A stretch of 64,000 bases of DNA from Microvelia longipes (taxonomy: Eukaryota; Arthropoda; Insecta; Hemiptera; Veliidae): the NCBI GenBank assembly GCA_018340805.1, contig JACMZG010000008.1, positions 11,152,782-11,216,781 of the forward strand. Direction: 5' to 3'. A model generated the notes under the pieces. It made no database searches, was not told where the DNA came from, and saw nothing but the letters and a program-made list of their open reading frames with translations. Each line of letters begins with the position of its first letter. The first letter of the stretch is position 1. Shown here piece by piece: positions 1 through 38,704 of the stretch. A program made the position numbers and the translations under genes.

Positions 1-175
1 TATATAGTTTTTTGTCATAACAGCTGATCATGTATTCAAATTTGACAAAACTACCTATATTATTTTTACCATAGTAAAAGCACTGTGGCTCTTTGTTTTC
101 AAAACATGTACTGCAATTTTTAAACATGTTATGTACGAGCATAACATGCTTTCATTATCTTGTTATTGATGATGA

Positions 176-530
176 ATCATAATGTTTTTGTTTATTTTAT
201 TTGTGTTTTCCAAATTTTTAATTTATAATTTCTTCTCTGTTGTACCTAATAATGTTTTTTTTATTTTATTTTGGTTTTCCGAAATTTTAATTTAAATTTC
301 TTCTCTGTTGTACCTAATAATGTTTATTTATTTTATTTGTGTTTTCCGAATTTTTAATTTATAATTTCTTCTCTGTTGTACCTAATAATGTTTATTTATT
401 TTATTTGTGTTTTCCGAATTTTTAATTTATAATTTCTTCTCTGTTGTACCTAATAATGTTTTTTTTTTTTATTTGTGTTTTCCGAATTTTTAATTTATAA
501 TTTCTTCTCTTTGTACCAAATAATAACAAA
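176..530. repeat. 68-bp tandem array, about five units
   Basis: The phrase ACCTAATAATG recurs at 244, 312, 380 and 448 with exact 68-bp spacing and in altered form at 516. Each unit also carries TTTTCCGAATTTTTAATTT and TTCTTCTCTGTTGT. The first and last units are the most diverged, as expected at the edges of an array. Confidence 0.9.
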
Positions 531-2430
531 AAATACAATTACAGCAGCTAAATCAGTAATCCTAAAATTAGTGTTAAAGATCACCTGAAACTTCTGAACA
601 GACATGTACACAGGGTTACACGAAACAGATCATAAAGGATTAAATCAGAAGTTTATTTTAATAAATTTAAATGTGATAAGTATTTTTTTACTATAAATTC
701 GCACTATAATTAACAAGCTTTCAATTATTTTAATATCAATTTTATTTTGACAATTTTGAAATAAACATTAACTATATTGTTAGAAATTATTCATCGCTTC
801 AGAACACCTGTAAAAGCAGATAGATATTTTCAAACCAGGAATTGAAACGTGTCACCCTCTTTGTAACCATTAACATTAGCCAAAAACAAGGAAATATGAG
901 AACATAATTAAATTGAGTGATTATAAAGTTAACAACAATGCTCACTAAAGTTAGTCAATTGTGTGATGATCCGTTTTAAAAATGATTAATACCGGGTATC
1001 GAAAAAATATTTTACACAACTATAGGAGGATGGTTGTTTTAAATAGCCACCATTATAATGGGGTTTCTGTCTGCCTATGCGATATGATTATAATGATTAT
1101 GCTGCTGTATATAAGCATAAGTTTATAAGTTATGCTTACACATAACTGCTTACACTATCTAGGGAGGGAAATGATATTTACAGAGCGATAAAAGATACAG
1201 TATATAGACCTTACAAAATAAGAAGTAGAAAAAGTATATTTTCCTTATAGTTTTGCCATTAGTTTCAAGTTGTGTCTTATTAAGTTCACTAATGACATCA
1301 CAATAATAAATTATGGTTTATTCTAAATAGAGAACCGGTTATAAGAATCAATTTAAATTTGAAGTCATCCTTGTGATAAGATTAATATTAGATGAAGACC
1401 CTGACACAATGTTTGTTGGTACTATAAACACATTGTACTATAAATAGTACCTACCTGTTGATTTTATTTATATATATTTATTTACACCTAATAGTTCCTT
1501 GTTTCAAGTTTGTTCTTTTAATAAACTTCTGGTTCAATTAGGAGTTTAGTTTTAGTTAGTTCTTAAAGTTAAAACTAAGTTCAATAAAATACTTTTTTGT
1601 TGTATCCAAAAGTTTAAAATTAAAACTATCAACTGTTATTAAAATTAATTAAACCCTGATTTGTATACCGTTGTTACATTATTATCAAGCTTAATTTTAT
1701 TCTGTTTAACGTAAACCTTCAAGCCCAGTTTAATCAGTTAAGTTTAATACTTTTCTTAGATAGTTATACATTTATTTAAAATAAGATGGTTTGCAATAAA
1801 TAGTTTTTTGATTGAATCTTTAACATAAGATTATGTTTCTTTAAGATCAACTTCTTTGTTTCTCTTAAAGCCACCCAAGAATACTTAACTTTAAATTTAA
1901 ATCCAGAAATTTATGATCGTTTTAAGCTGGTAAAACCTCATGGTTGTGGTTCGATTTTAAGCCCAGAAAATAGATATTCGGACGCCCATCGTCATACCTA
2001 ATCTATAATATTTAATCAGTATATCCTACAACTTCAAACATGGTGAAACTAACATAGACTCACTTCTCTTCTTTAAAATCTCTCCGGATAGAACAGTCTG
2101 CACAATTTATGACCTCTCAGTAAACAGTTTGCACAAATGATGATCTCTCAGTTAGAAAGCACATAACTAATAAAGCATTGTTTTGAGGAGAGACTTACTT
2201 ATTTTTAATATTTAAGAAGAGTTAGGTTTAAAGTATCATTTGATCCGGTTCGAAGGACCAAATATGAAATTAATATCTCTGACAAATGCCAATAACTGTA
2301 AAATGGTCTTTAACTATTTTCCTACTTGAGATCTGTGGTGAAACATTATTTTAGGGGAAACAATTTTATTATAATATTTAAACTTTACTAATACCCATAC
2401 TTCTTCAATAAATGTAATAGTACACTACGT
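531..2430. other. AT-rich intergenic DNA
   Basis: I see no gene, repeat array or inverted repeat that I can support here. Confidence 0.5.
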
Positions 2431-2431
2431 A

Positions 2432-2471
<40 letters not shown>

Positions 2472-2512
2472 ATTATATATATATATATATATAATATATA
2501 TATATTTACATA
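2431..2512. repeat. (TA)n microsatellite
   Basis: Interrupted TA dinucleotide tract ending in TATATTTACATATACATA. Confidence 0.9.
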
Positions 2513-4192
2513 TACATAAATACATATACATAATTTTCTAATGAAAATTAGCTAAAACTTATGTTTTTCATAAAAATCGGTTACATGGCCACCTGTCGTT
2601 GGAAGGATATGTTTTAGCCTTTGTAAATATGGCGCAGTTGGATACTTTCCAAAATTTGGTCTGTTTTGTCTGAAGGGGGAATAAAGTCGCTACTGACCTT
2701 TAGTAAGTTCTATTTAGTTAAGAAACCGGAGGGAAGATAAAGTTTGTAGCGTAGATTCTGTCTTGTTCAGACAGTCATAACTTAGTCTTTATTTACAAAA
2801 AATAGCTTGTCATTTATAAGTCTCCTTTTAATATTTAATTTTAAATGCTTCTAAGAAATAAAATAAAAGGTGTAGTGGAATCGCACTTTTATTTATATTA
2901 ATAAAATTATTTGAATATGATTATAGGCAAAATATGTTATAATGTTGATGTTATATAATGAGGGTTAATTCTTACACTCTGTTTAGTTTTTAGTTCATAT
3001 CCTAGTTGTTTGTTAGGAACTGATTATTTACTATCATTTTTAAAGTACTTAATTTTGGTAATGTTGAAGAGCATAACAGTTTAAGATCATTTCATTTTTG
3101 TGTAAGACTTATGAAGGAAAATTGTTAAAGTGTGGTAGGAAGCGTCCACAAAACTTCTTAAATTATCTATAACAAAATCTTTCTTTTAAATTTCCCGCTC
3201 ATTCATGTACTTATTTCTCGGATATTGCAAGATGACATTAATAACGATATCTTTCATTCAAATTTCCAATTTACTTTTATTTTCATTAGGCTGTTTTATT
3301 TACTTTTGTTTTTATTCGGTTTTGGTTAGAAGGGTTACGTAAGAATTAACATTCTCGGATTTTAGTTCCAGCTCATTTTCGTGTTATTTATGAGTCTGTA
3401 TTCTTTCCTTTATTAAATAATTTATTTCACTACATTAGCCAAACAAGTTTCAACTTGTTCAATTTGGCAGTTTTTTATAGCTCTACTGGTACAATTTTTT
3501 TTGTTTTTCAATCTATTTTATTTATTTATTGATTTATTTAAACTGGCGAAATTGAGACAGAAGTCTCTTCCATTCCGCCAGCACTCAAACAATACAATTG
3601 ATTCATAGTACAATATAACTTACATTAAACTAATCGGCTCTTATAACTGAGCAAATAACGAATTACAAAATTATAACAAAAGTATAATAATTTATAATAA
3701 AACATGCTAATTATAAATTAAATTGACATTTTAAATAAACTTTATAAAAAATAAAACTTTATTTTTTAATTAAAGATTATTTTCTGATTAGATTAAATCT
3801 AATCAAATCTAAAAAAAAACAGTTGTTAGCAATTGAAGTTATTAACCCACGACGACAAAAATATTAAAATATAAATGTATGTCATATATATTCAAGGAAT
3901 ACACAATTGTAATAGACGTGATAAATAGACGAAAGCTGACAGATTTTATCAACCAGTACGTTCGCGAATTTGGTCACACAATTGCCTTGGCTAAACCAAA
4001 TATCTGATTAATGACTATATTCATAATATATTCTATACATTTAAATATATTCATCATGACTAAATATAACATATCCATAACATATATCATCAAGTAACAC
4101 ATCATAAAATATATCATCATAACTATATTCACCATGAATAATGACTATATTCATAATATATTCATATTTTTCATTACACTAATTCACAAGTA
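2513..4192. other. AT-rich intergenic DNA
   Basis: Nothing recognised. A direct repeat of ATGACTATATTCATAATAT begins at about 4012 and again at about 4139. Confidence 0.5.
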
Positions 4193-4221
4193 TATATATA
4201 CATACATATATAATATATATA

Positions 4222-4288
<67 letters not shown>

Positions 4289-4327
4289 AATAATATAAAC
4301 ATTAAACCTCCTCTTGTAACCCCCCAA
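4193..4327. repeat. (TA)n tract with shared flank
   Basis: The TA tract (4193-4286) is followed by AAACATTAAACCTCCTCTTG at 4299, continuing into a run of C. The same flank recurs at 21125-21153 beside another dinucleotide tract, which suggests the microsatellites travel as part of a dispersed repeat. Confidence 0.7.
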
Positions 4328-5225
4328 AAAATTGTATTATATATATATAAATATGTATATCCTTAAGAATATATGTGAGACCCTCTCCTTTCCTTCATGA
4401 CCATAATCTCATTTTTCTTTAAGAATTTGCTAAAATTATTGAGTTACCCACATAAATTATTATTATTATTAAATATGTAGTATATATAAATGAAGAATTA
4501 GGGAGTGCTTCGAAAAAATCTTATAATTTAGATAAATTATTGACAAATAATTTTAGAAAGCACAACACCACCGTCATTTCTAATCTAATCTAATCACGAT
4601 ATCACAAAATGCGTCAATTTTATTAGTCAATTTAAATAATTATAACACATCACACATCTGCTATCAAATTTGTGACAATCGTACGATATTATTTATAATT
4701 GAATATTAAATTCATTTATATATTTTATTATTTTCATAAGATGTTTAAGAACCAGTATTTTAAAATTAACGACCCTGAGTATTTCAGTATTTTTAACGAC
4801 TAGTTTATGTCTTTTGATGGCAAAGTGATGATGAAAGTTAACGCAGTGCGGGAAATTCCCCGTCATAGTCGGCAATAAAGGTAAGGTCACAATGTTTGTT
4901 AAATTGAGTCAGGGTAGGAAAGGAATATATTATATGATTTTATAGTTTTGTTAACACACAAAACAAAATTCTCTCAAGTTTTAAGCAGGACTTCTTTTAG
5001 GTATTTATTTTAGTAATTAACTTCTCTTTGCCTAATAATAATACAGTGAAGAGAAGTATTGTATTTAACGTAAATTTCAAATATCAAGATTTTCTTTGGT
5101 GTTTTTTATATTTAAGAGGTGTGGAGGGGTTTTATTGCGCTCTCTGTGTATGTCACGTATTTAAGCACTCGCGTTGAAGCGTAAACAATCAATCCTCAAA
5201 ATTAAATTGTGTAGACAAAATAATT

Positions 5226-5400
5226 CTGGCGCGGTGCTCCACTGTCGGGCGAATTTAATTTGGAGTGCTAGTTTTCGTGCTTAACAACCAATTTCTTGTT
5301 AAAGTTTCCGGTTTATGCTTTAGAACCTTAGCAGTTACTCAATTGTCAAGCACTGCTCGTAACTCATTTTGTCTGTATTTTTTAAAGAAAAACGCTTAAT
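5226..5400 (+). mobile_element. Partial copy of MITE family M
   Basis: The stretch GTCGGGCGAATTT, TTCGTGCTTAACAA, CCGGTTTATGCTT, GCAGTTACTCAATTGTCAAG resembles, in the same order, the arm of the inverted-repeat element at 62545-62962 and the half copy at 63570-63712. No matching second arm is seen nearby, so it looks truncated. Confidence 0.55.
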
Positions 5401-5689
5401 TATCCAGTTGGTTGTACAAAACTATGCCAAAATTAGCAGTACGCACTATTATTTGCACTAGTTCAAAGCTTAGTTACTGTTTTTTAAATATAAACGTTTC
5501 AGCGCATTTTCTTTGAAATGAAGTTTAATTGTTATTAAATGACTTGTGTAGGGTTTTTAAAGAATAGCAAAAAATAAATAAATAATGTGATTGATTTAAA
5601 ATTTAGTACAAGTATATACTCATGTACCACTATGTACATGTACCACTATACTTATATACCACTATGTAATAGATAAGAACACCAAGTTT

Positions 5690-5935
5690 TGTTTCAAAAT
5701 GACAAGTACATCTATGATTTTTGTTGAATCATAAAAGCATCGAGCGATTTAAGTGCCTTGAGGGCGAGCGAAGCGAGTCCGAATACGTGTTGCAGTATAA
5801 ATTGATGATTTTTATAATTAGGTGATATTCTGAGGACGAGCGAAGCAAGTCAGAAGAAGGGAGAATGAGCATAGCAAATCCCCTGTGATGAGAAAAAAAA
5901 TTTCGAGGTACCCCGTACCCAAATTTTTTTTTATG
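5690..5935 (-). repeat. Repeat R, partial copy
   Basis: Read on the minus strand it gives GGTACGGGGTACCTCGAAA, then CTTCGCTCGTCCTCAGAA, then TTTTATGATTCAACAAAAAT. The same modules occur in the same order in the + strand copy at 14400-15235, and the first two also at 50440-50637. It carries the repeated GAGCGAAGCGAG phrase at about 5765 and 5840. Confidence 0.7.
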
Positions 5936-6710
5936 TTTTAAATAAAATAATTTTGATGAATGAGATAAAAATAGCTCTACAAGGGGTGTGTATATGTAAA
6001 AATAAGAAATCTCTAAGATCATAAACTAAACTCGAAAAACTAGTGTTTACATTGAGGGCGTTGAACCCAAACACCATGACATAGTAAGAAATAGTACCTA
6101 TACTACGATACAATAGTAGATAATACGCTAATAGCGAGCTTCCTTATTAGATATTACAATTACCACGATACCCGCAACACATCCTATCTCCCAAAAATTA
6201 CTACTTATCAATAATTTTATCTATTGGATCAGCTGATTTAAAGGTGTTATTAATATGCTGATAACAGCTGATTTGTATAAGTTATAGTTTATTTTTGTTC
6301 AGTCATTTCTACGGTTTCGTATGACTAGTATCGTATTTATTTTATTTTATTTTCTAGTCATACGCTAAGAGTAGTTAAGTAACGAAACTTGTTCCAGTAT
6401 GCTTTATATTAATAAAATTTAAAACATTTAACGTATTAAATTAGAAAATTTAAATTTTAGACAGTACAAAGGATAATGTTAAAAGGTATTTTATTTATTT
6501 AACTTATTACTTTAAATTAAATATATAAATATATTACTAATAATAATATAATAAATAAAAAAATATATTACTTTAATTCATTTTTCAATTTATTCATTTA
6601 TTATTTATCCACAATTTTTGTCCTTTTTTCTAAGAAAATATTTGGTTTTTACTTTTGAAAAAAATATATTTTATTTTATACTTCACATAAATAAAATTAA
6701 TTATTTTATA
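5936..6710. other. AT-rich intergenic DNA
   Basis: Nothing coding recognised. CAGCTGATTT occurs twice near 6231-6275. Confidence 0.5.
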
Positions 6711-6738
6711 CACACACACACACACACACACAATATAT

Positions 6739-6821
<83 letters not shown>

Positions 6822-6822
6822 C

Positions 6823-6896
<74 letters not shown>
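6711..6896. repeat. Compound (CA)n/(TA)n microsatellite
   Basis: Eleven CA units followed by about 160 bases of TA with a few interruptions. The long open frame through it is purely repeat-coded Tyr-Ile. Confidence 0.95.
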
Positions 6897-7436
6897 TTAT
6901 ATGTATGTATTTATAAATATATAATAAATTTTTTTTCTTGACTGTTAACGCAAATGTATTCGTTCATTATGGTCAATGAAGTACTAAGTGGGCTCATTAT
7001 AAACAATTTTCTGTATAAGATATTCAGCAAAGTTGTTCTTTTATTAAGAAAAAAATATTAATTCTTCTTTACATTAAATTATCTAAAAATTTATAATTAT
7101 AGTTTTATCAACGTTTTGCTTTTTTCTATTCTTTTGAATTTAATAATTGTTTACTTTTAAATAAAAGTTGATAATTTTATTCTTTATTTATTTATTGTTA
7201 TTTGTTAAGTACTAAATTTTTTATATTCTTTAACTGTATTTAATTTATTAAAAATATAACTGCTTTATAATAAAGTATAGCTTGATAGTATTGTGTACGT
7301 TCTATTTAAAATTATTTATCAATTAATAAGTGATATATAATTTTATCGTGTATATAATAAATAACTAATAAAATTAATTATTGTGTTATATAAGTGTAGT
7401 AAATTATATAAAAATAATAATAATGATGCTAGTTTT

Positions 7437-7600
7437 AGGGCCTTTTGGCCCTTCAGGGTATTCGCCCTGCGGGAACCACCTCAGGTGGGTCACATCTACT
7501 ATGCTTAAGTAAAGGTAAAGTTGGCGAAATCTTTTTTCATCAAATTCCGGATTTCATGAGCCGATGTCTATTACTATACGACCACGGCTACGGAGGCATA
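7437..7600. repeat. GC-rich block with three adjacent short hairpins
   Basis: AGGGCC-TTTT-GGCCCT (7437-7452), CAGGG-N6-CCCTG (7454-7469) and CCACCT-C-AGGTGG (7476-7488) follow one another within about 50 bases. The block is much richer in G+C than everything around it and ends near CGACCACGGCTACGGAGGC. No coding frame is convincing. It is probably the structured end of an unidentified repeat. Confidence 0.45.
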
Positions 7601-8907
7601 ATAAAATATACTTTGTAAAAAAGAGGCTCTTGGCCGTTTTGCGATTACAGTGTTATTGTCAATATTAGCATTATTTTCTACAGTTCAAGTTCAAACTTGT
7701 TATTAAGTGTAACACTTAATTTTGTACATCAAATTAGCAATTGTTTTCTCCAAATGTAGAATATTATGTGCTGTAAGAAAAGGTTGTAAGACATCCATTA
7801 GCATTTATATCTTGTCGTGAAACTAAATGTGTCAGTCTATTAATTTAAGAATAAATATTACATTAGTAATGAAAGAATTAATTAAACACACGTGTAACTT
7901 GTGCAGATAATTAAATAGTTATAAATGCAATCAAACATGCATAATTTATCTTCAAGTTTAGAGTGACAGTAAGGTCTAGGCTATAAGTGCATAATAAAAT
8001 CAGCTGATTTAAATGCACTTCAAGGTTCCCAGTGTTGCATAATCCATATAAATGCATCCATTGTTTACACTCCGAATACACATTGGAGTAAACGTGACAC
8101 TTTATGAGCATGCGCATTATTATAAATTCATAACACAATCATAGAACTAGTATGACTATAGGAGAGGTGATATTAATTAAAATATCCGCCATATTGAAAT
8201 TTGTTGAAGGTGTTATGACGTCACGATAAGTCAAGAATTATAAGTGTGCTAGTAGGTGTAAATTGCACTTGAAATATAAAGAATTGCAGTTAATTATTTC
8301 TCAGTTGCATTCAAGCGTCACCGATTTTTCATACTCAGTGTTACAATATATGATTTATTCTAGCTAAATCAAGACCAATGTTAAATTTGTTATTCTAATT
8401 AAAAGCAATATCAAATTTGTTATTTTAATTATATTTAAGAAGTAACAAAATTTAAATTCATTATTATATAATTCTATTAAAAAAGCAACATTTTTTATTC
8501 TTATTGAAATCGTATCAATTTTAAATTTATTTTTTAAATATTAATTTAAAAAGAAATTAATATTTTGATTATTATAATAAACTATCTTTATATCAATTAA
8601 AATCAAAATCTTTTCAAATTTACTTTTGCGTAAAATTAATATTTAATGGAAAAAGAGCAGAACGAACTAATTGGTAATAAGTTCATACGTCTCTAGTATA
8701 AAATGAAAGAAACAATAAAAAAGAAAGATAAATTAATAATTAACATAAATATAAAAATAAAATATAAATTCAAAATTCTTAATCAAATTAAATAAATTTA
8801 AACCCTGCAGCATAGGATAAGGGTTTAGCAAAAAAAATATTTTCTAACAAATAATAATATTGAAGATTTTTAATTGAAAGTTTTTAAGTCACTAAAAATA
8901 TTAAGCT
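7601..8907. other. AT-rich intergenic DNA
   Basis: Nothing supported. Confidence 0.5.
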
Positions 8908-8972
8908 AAACTTAATGTTTTAGCTAACTGAAAAATATTAAGCTAAACTTAATATTTTAGCTAACTAAGAAA
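8908..8972. repeat. Two-unit tandem repeat
   Basis: AAATATTAAGCTAAACTTAA followed by a TTTTAGCTAACT-like end occurs twice in succession with a unit of about 36 bases. Confidence 0.75.
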
Positions 8973-10309
8973 TATTAAGTTTAAAGTATCATGTATTTGT
9001 AAATATATCCATTTTCCTCATTAATAGCCTAGATTTTTTTAAAAAATATTTATTTATTATATATATCCTTTATATATTAAATAATTATACAAAATTTCAT
9101 GTACCCTATACCCGAACTATAATAATTAAACTAATGAAGTAATAGGTAATAACAAATAAATTTAGATACCTCTTCATTTTTACATAAAGTGACGTCAGAA
9201 GATCTAAATTTAAAACTTCTAGTATTTTATTTTTATAAATTTGACATTTGATGACGTTATCAACTATGTTTACCAGTTGAAAACAATATGCGACCAAACA
9301 CAGTCGTATGAATTATTTATTCGTTTATAAACCTATTTATAGTGTGTACAAAGAAAAATTAAGACTTTAAATTTACCCGACTAATTATTATACTAATTTC
9401 TATTTTATTTATTTATTTTTATGTATTTATTTTTTTTATTTTAATAATTTATATTCTTATTTCTTGTCCATTTTTTTTTATTAATCACAATATTATATTA
9501 GTTACTTCATTCTTAATATTATCATTAGTCACCTATAAGTGAATTTTTATAAATATCGAAGTGAAATAGCAACATATTAGTCACTAAATGGCCTAAGGTC
9601 GAAGTGTAAGTGGGGTTAATTTACCCCCTACCCTTAAAAATATTAACACTAACTAAATCATGTGATCACAAGAAACAATAGGAGGGTAAATTTGCTGTAG
9701 TAATGAATTATGTATACACAAACCAGCTCTAAATAATATCGTATTGCACTCTATTACACTCACTTTTATTAGTCGTAGTAATGATTTTCATTTACAAATA
9801 AAATAACAAATAGGATAAAACCATGAAGTACACTTTTAACATAGAAGGTATATGAGAACAATATTAATAAATTAATTATCAATTTGAAGCAATTTAAAAA
9901 ACATTCTTTTTCTCTAAAATTAATTCTGTCATTATTTTAATATTGTAAGCAACTTATTCTTTAAATTTATATTATTATTTATTTCATTTGTATTGTAATT
10001 ATATTTATTTCAATTTAAAATTGCATAACCATTTTTATGATATTTCATTTATATTCTAATTAATTTTATATTTTTTGTTAATATTTTATTTTCATATTTA
10101 TATCCTTTTCACTTCTATTTATTTTTTTCACCTTCTTATAATTATGATTTTATATAGAACATAATCAGTTTGTATTATATTTTTTATGTACACATTATTA
10201 TCTAATTTTTTTTTATATTTTACTATAATTATTTTAAGGCAATATTTTGTTGTTTTTTTATTTCACATAATTATTATTAAAGGGGTTGTGTTTACCTTAA
10301 GTTGAAGAA
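8973..10309. other. AT-rich intergenic DNA
   Basis: Nothing supported. This would be the region upstream of EcKL exon 1, but no promoter element can be picked out with confidence. Confidence 0.45.
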
Positions 10310-10590
10310 GTAATTGAAGAAACAGCTACCGTCGATATTTGCTGTTGGATATGAATATCCCCGGACCGGTTTCGGCATATTGCCATTATTAGCAGGCGGG
10401 GCAACATTCGAGCTCTCAATTAATAAAGCTCTATCAGTGAAATAGCACTACAAAGAGGGTGATAACTTCTAATCTTCAGAGGGCTCGTCGTGCTATTCGT
10501 ATTATTCACTGATATAACTTTATGCCGAAACCGGTCCAAGGATATTCATATCCAACAGCAAGTATCGACGATAGCTGATTCTTCGATCAC
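10310..10590. mobile_element. MITE with ~69-bp terminal inverted repeats
   Basis: The left arm (10310-10378) and right arm (10522-10590) are near-perfect reverse complements, both containing GTTGGATATGAATATCC and GACCGGTTTCGGCAT. A second, weaker inverted match (ATCAGTGAA / TTCACTGAT) lies inside. There is no coding capacity. It sits about 200 bases upstream of EcKL exon 1. No clear target duplication was found. Confidence 0.8.
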
Positions 10591-10794
10591 ATAATTATGT
10601 TTACTTATATTCCATTTTTACACATTATAAGATTGTTTTAATGTTTAAAATTAGATAACATTTATTTTTTAATTATTAATTTTTATCATTTACATATTAC
10701 TAAATATTTGATTTTGTAGGATACTTTTTCAACTTATGCTTAAATGTTAAACAATAAGTTAATGTATTGGTTTGTTTGTTTGGCAGACGGAGGT

Positions 10795-35658
<24,864 letters not shown>

Positions 35659-37255
35659 AATTTTACTTAACTTCCCACTCATTTACCTCACATCAACTTA
35701 TCTTAATCTTAAGTAGAAAAAACTTTTTAAGTTTTTTACAAATTCTAGCTCATTTTTAATTTATATTTACTTAATTATATTTTAATTTAAGTAAAAGAGG
35801 CACTCAACCAACTTAAGGAAATAAACACTAGCAGCAGAGACAAAATAATTAAATGCAAAGTAGCCCAAAAAGTAAAATCAAAATGAAGCTCAGTAAAACC
35901 AAGTCTTCCAAGAAAAATGTGCTCATTTTGATAAATTTGTTATTACTAACAATCATTTGTGTAAATATAGTATTTAAAAGTTGATAACGTACTTAAAAAA
36001 ATAATAAAACCATCTTAAAGAACAAATTTAAATATTTAGACATAACATTTAAAACACAAGAAATGGCAGAAATAGTTTAAGAATAAACAAATCTACTCGC
36101 GCTCCAAGTGTTACATTATCGAACTAAAGCGTAGCGTTTTTTAGCTCTAGGCTATAGCCCATTCGCAAGGTACTCTGATTATACTATCTAGTTATAACAA
36201 TATAAGATGGTACACAGTTTATTATGATGTATAATAAATCAAGCAAAATAATATTAATTAAAAGTGTACAATCTATGATATTACAAAACAATATTGGTTA
36301 TAAAATATTATTTTATCAATATTAATATCATGATAGATTATCTAATATGCCATTATTTTCTTTATAAACTAAACGTCTTAATGAGAGTGCCTAATTTATC
36401 TAACAATAAAAACGAAACATTTTTAAATTTAAAAATATAATAAATAATATTAAAAAAAGTTCCTAGCAAAATAATTAAAGTAACGAACTCAAAGTGCCTC
36501 AATGCAACGGATTGTGTTCAATTATTGTACGAATTATTAGCAGTAGTTTCATTCTTTCTTTCTTTAAGTAGTCTTACAAACAATTTTCGTAAGTAGTCTT
36601 ATTAATTTGTTTAATTATTTAGCAATAAATCTACTTTATTACCTTTTAAGAATTGCAATTTTTAATTTTACAGACTACTGTTTTATTATTTTATGTTGTT
36701 GCGAATTTTCATCAAAAAATTACGCTTATTTAAATATTGACTTAGGAACAAATTTTATTAATGGAGTAATAAAACTAATAAAAAGCTAAAATAGATCAAA
36801 TTACAAAATAATACATTCAATTTAGTTAAAAATACCTTAAGTTAATTTTTAAATAACAGTATACGTAAAAAATATTTATTAGTATTTTTTTTATAATAAT
36901 TTCATTTTTATGCAACTTATACTATATGCTCCTTTTATAACAAATTTTTTTCTATAATATTTTAAGTAAGTTAAAGCGATCTTAAAAAAATTCTTAAAAC
37001 TCCATTAATAAATAATCCATAAATACTGTTATATGAATGCTACTTTGTGGAACTCTGTGATGGCCAATATGTGATAAAGGTATTATGGTGTTTTTATACT
37101 TATTTACTCCAATTTTAATTTTATCCCCCCCCTATATACTATACAAAATTTAAAGTCATTATCATACTTTTTATAATTATATTTATGATTTTATACTTAA
37201 TTATTTTCAATTCCATATTTATAATTAACCAAGTATTACTCTATTTTCAAGTTAT
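35659..37255. other. EcKL 3' region and intergenic DNA
   Basis: Contains the candidate polyadenylation signal. Nothing else supported; a GC-richer patch at 36100-36175 is unassigned. Confidence 0.45.
35820..35825 (+). promoter_or_regulatory. Candidate polyadenylation signal AATAAA
   Basis: This is a canonical AATAAA hexamer about 160 bases after the EcKL stop codon. In DNA this AT-rich the hexamer is common by chance, so transcript ends are needed to confirm it. Confidence 0.4.
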
Positions 37256-37318
37256 AATATATATATATATATATATAATATTATATATATAATATTATAT
37301 ATATTATATATATATATC
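37256..37318. repeat. (TA)n tract
   Basis: Interrupted TA with ATAATATTATAT units. Confidence 0.9.
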
Positions 37319-37869
37319 ACTTTTACTTCAATGTTTTTCCCATTCATTATTATTATACTAGTTTCTAACCATTATTATTGTTATTATTAGGAAAAATACC
37401 AGTATTACCTAAGAGTTACCAAATATTTTTATTTCTTTTTTTTATCATAAATAAGAGAGATTGTATTTAGATTTTAATTTATTTAATTATCTTTAATTTT
37501 TAATTTTAACTGTATATATGTATTAATTTATGTACAATAATTTGTTTTGAAATTATAATTTCTTGTAATTAATTATTTGTAGTATTTACATTCGTCATTT
37601 CATTATTAGGTATTCGGTTTAGTTTTTTTGCTAATTATTATATTTAAGTTATGGTTCATAAAAAATATGTTTATGAAATGTTTTGAGAGATAGAGATTCA
37701 TCGATTAAAATGTAAGATAATATTGGGACGAAGGATCTTAATATGTTTTGAAGTATCAATTAAAAAAAGCATCTATAACGACTTTCTTGATATATAACAT
37801 GGTTAAATAAGAAATTACTGACGTTAGTCAGAAATAACACTTGTTGCATAGTAAATAGTAATGTATAAA

Positions 37870-38125
37870 TATAATTTGATACTACCGAGTTTTGCAAAAC
37901 ATGAATAGTTGACACAATATAATTGTGCGAGAGACACCTAGGAAATGTAACAAGCAAAATGCAATGCTACATTTGGGAACTGTTCTATCATTCGTCATTC
38001 AGACTCTGTCGGCGCCCTGATGAGTTAGACGTAACGATAATGATGACGAATGTCGAATGATGGAACAGTTCCCAGATGTAGCATTGCATTTTGCTTGTTA
38101 CATTTCCTAGGTGTCTCTCGCACAT
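37870..38125. mobile_element. Inverted-repeat element, family Q copy 1
   Basis: Arms 37926-38000 and 38047-38122 are near-perfect reverse complements containing GAGACACCTAGGAAATGTAA and AAGCAAAATGCAATGCTACA. The left arm continues outward into GAGTTTTGCAAAACATGAAT; the right arm loses that outer part, so the right end is diverged or truncated. The centre carries GGCGCCCTGATGAGTTAGAC. A second copy is at 43031-43431. Confidence 0.85.
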
Positions 38126-38704
38126 TTATATTGAGTCAGTAATGCATAAATTTTACATTAAAAGCATTATAATTTTATAATGGTTACTTCGCAGCATGAC
38201 TTATCATTTTCCTTCTCTCAATATTGAATGAGCTTTTTTTTTAGATATTCCTTAATTTTGTGCTTAGAGTATCATAATGTGTTTAACTTTTTCTTATGCT
38301 CTTCTTCATACTTGGTTTCTTGTCCGTAATATCTAATCTTTCGACAAAGTCGTATTGTGCTTAAGGAATTTAAAAAAAGAACATTAGACACGTATGTTTG
38401 AAATAGACCTGTTGATCAATCGATGTTACCGAAGCATAGTCAGATTCTTCTGCACCAAAATTTAAACTAATTGTAAGCATTCAGAATCTTCTGAAATTCA
38501 TGCTCATAACGCTGTGGATTTACTCTTACATAGTTTGGGAAAACAAGCAATCAAAAATCTAAATGTAAACATTACTACGCAAAAACATTGGGATTGGTTA
38601 TAAACTTACATAACCTACGTAAACTTTGACATTATCTAATTTGATTGGTTGATTTCTAACATTATCTAGATAAACGCAGTCATGGACGAATAAGATTTCT
38701 CAAT
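38126..38704. other. AT-rich intergenic DNA
   Basis: Nothing supported. Confidence 0.5.

Noticed and set aside
176..530. Regularly spaced units as a possible CRISPR-like array
   Set aside because: The whole 68-bp unit is repeated with no unique spacers, in a eukaryotic genome.
6618..6941. Long frames of repeated Tyr-Ile (also at 12168, 13416, 24201, 34064 and 41342)
   Set aside because: They are translations of TA and CA microsatellites.
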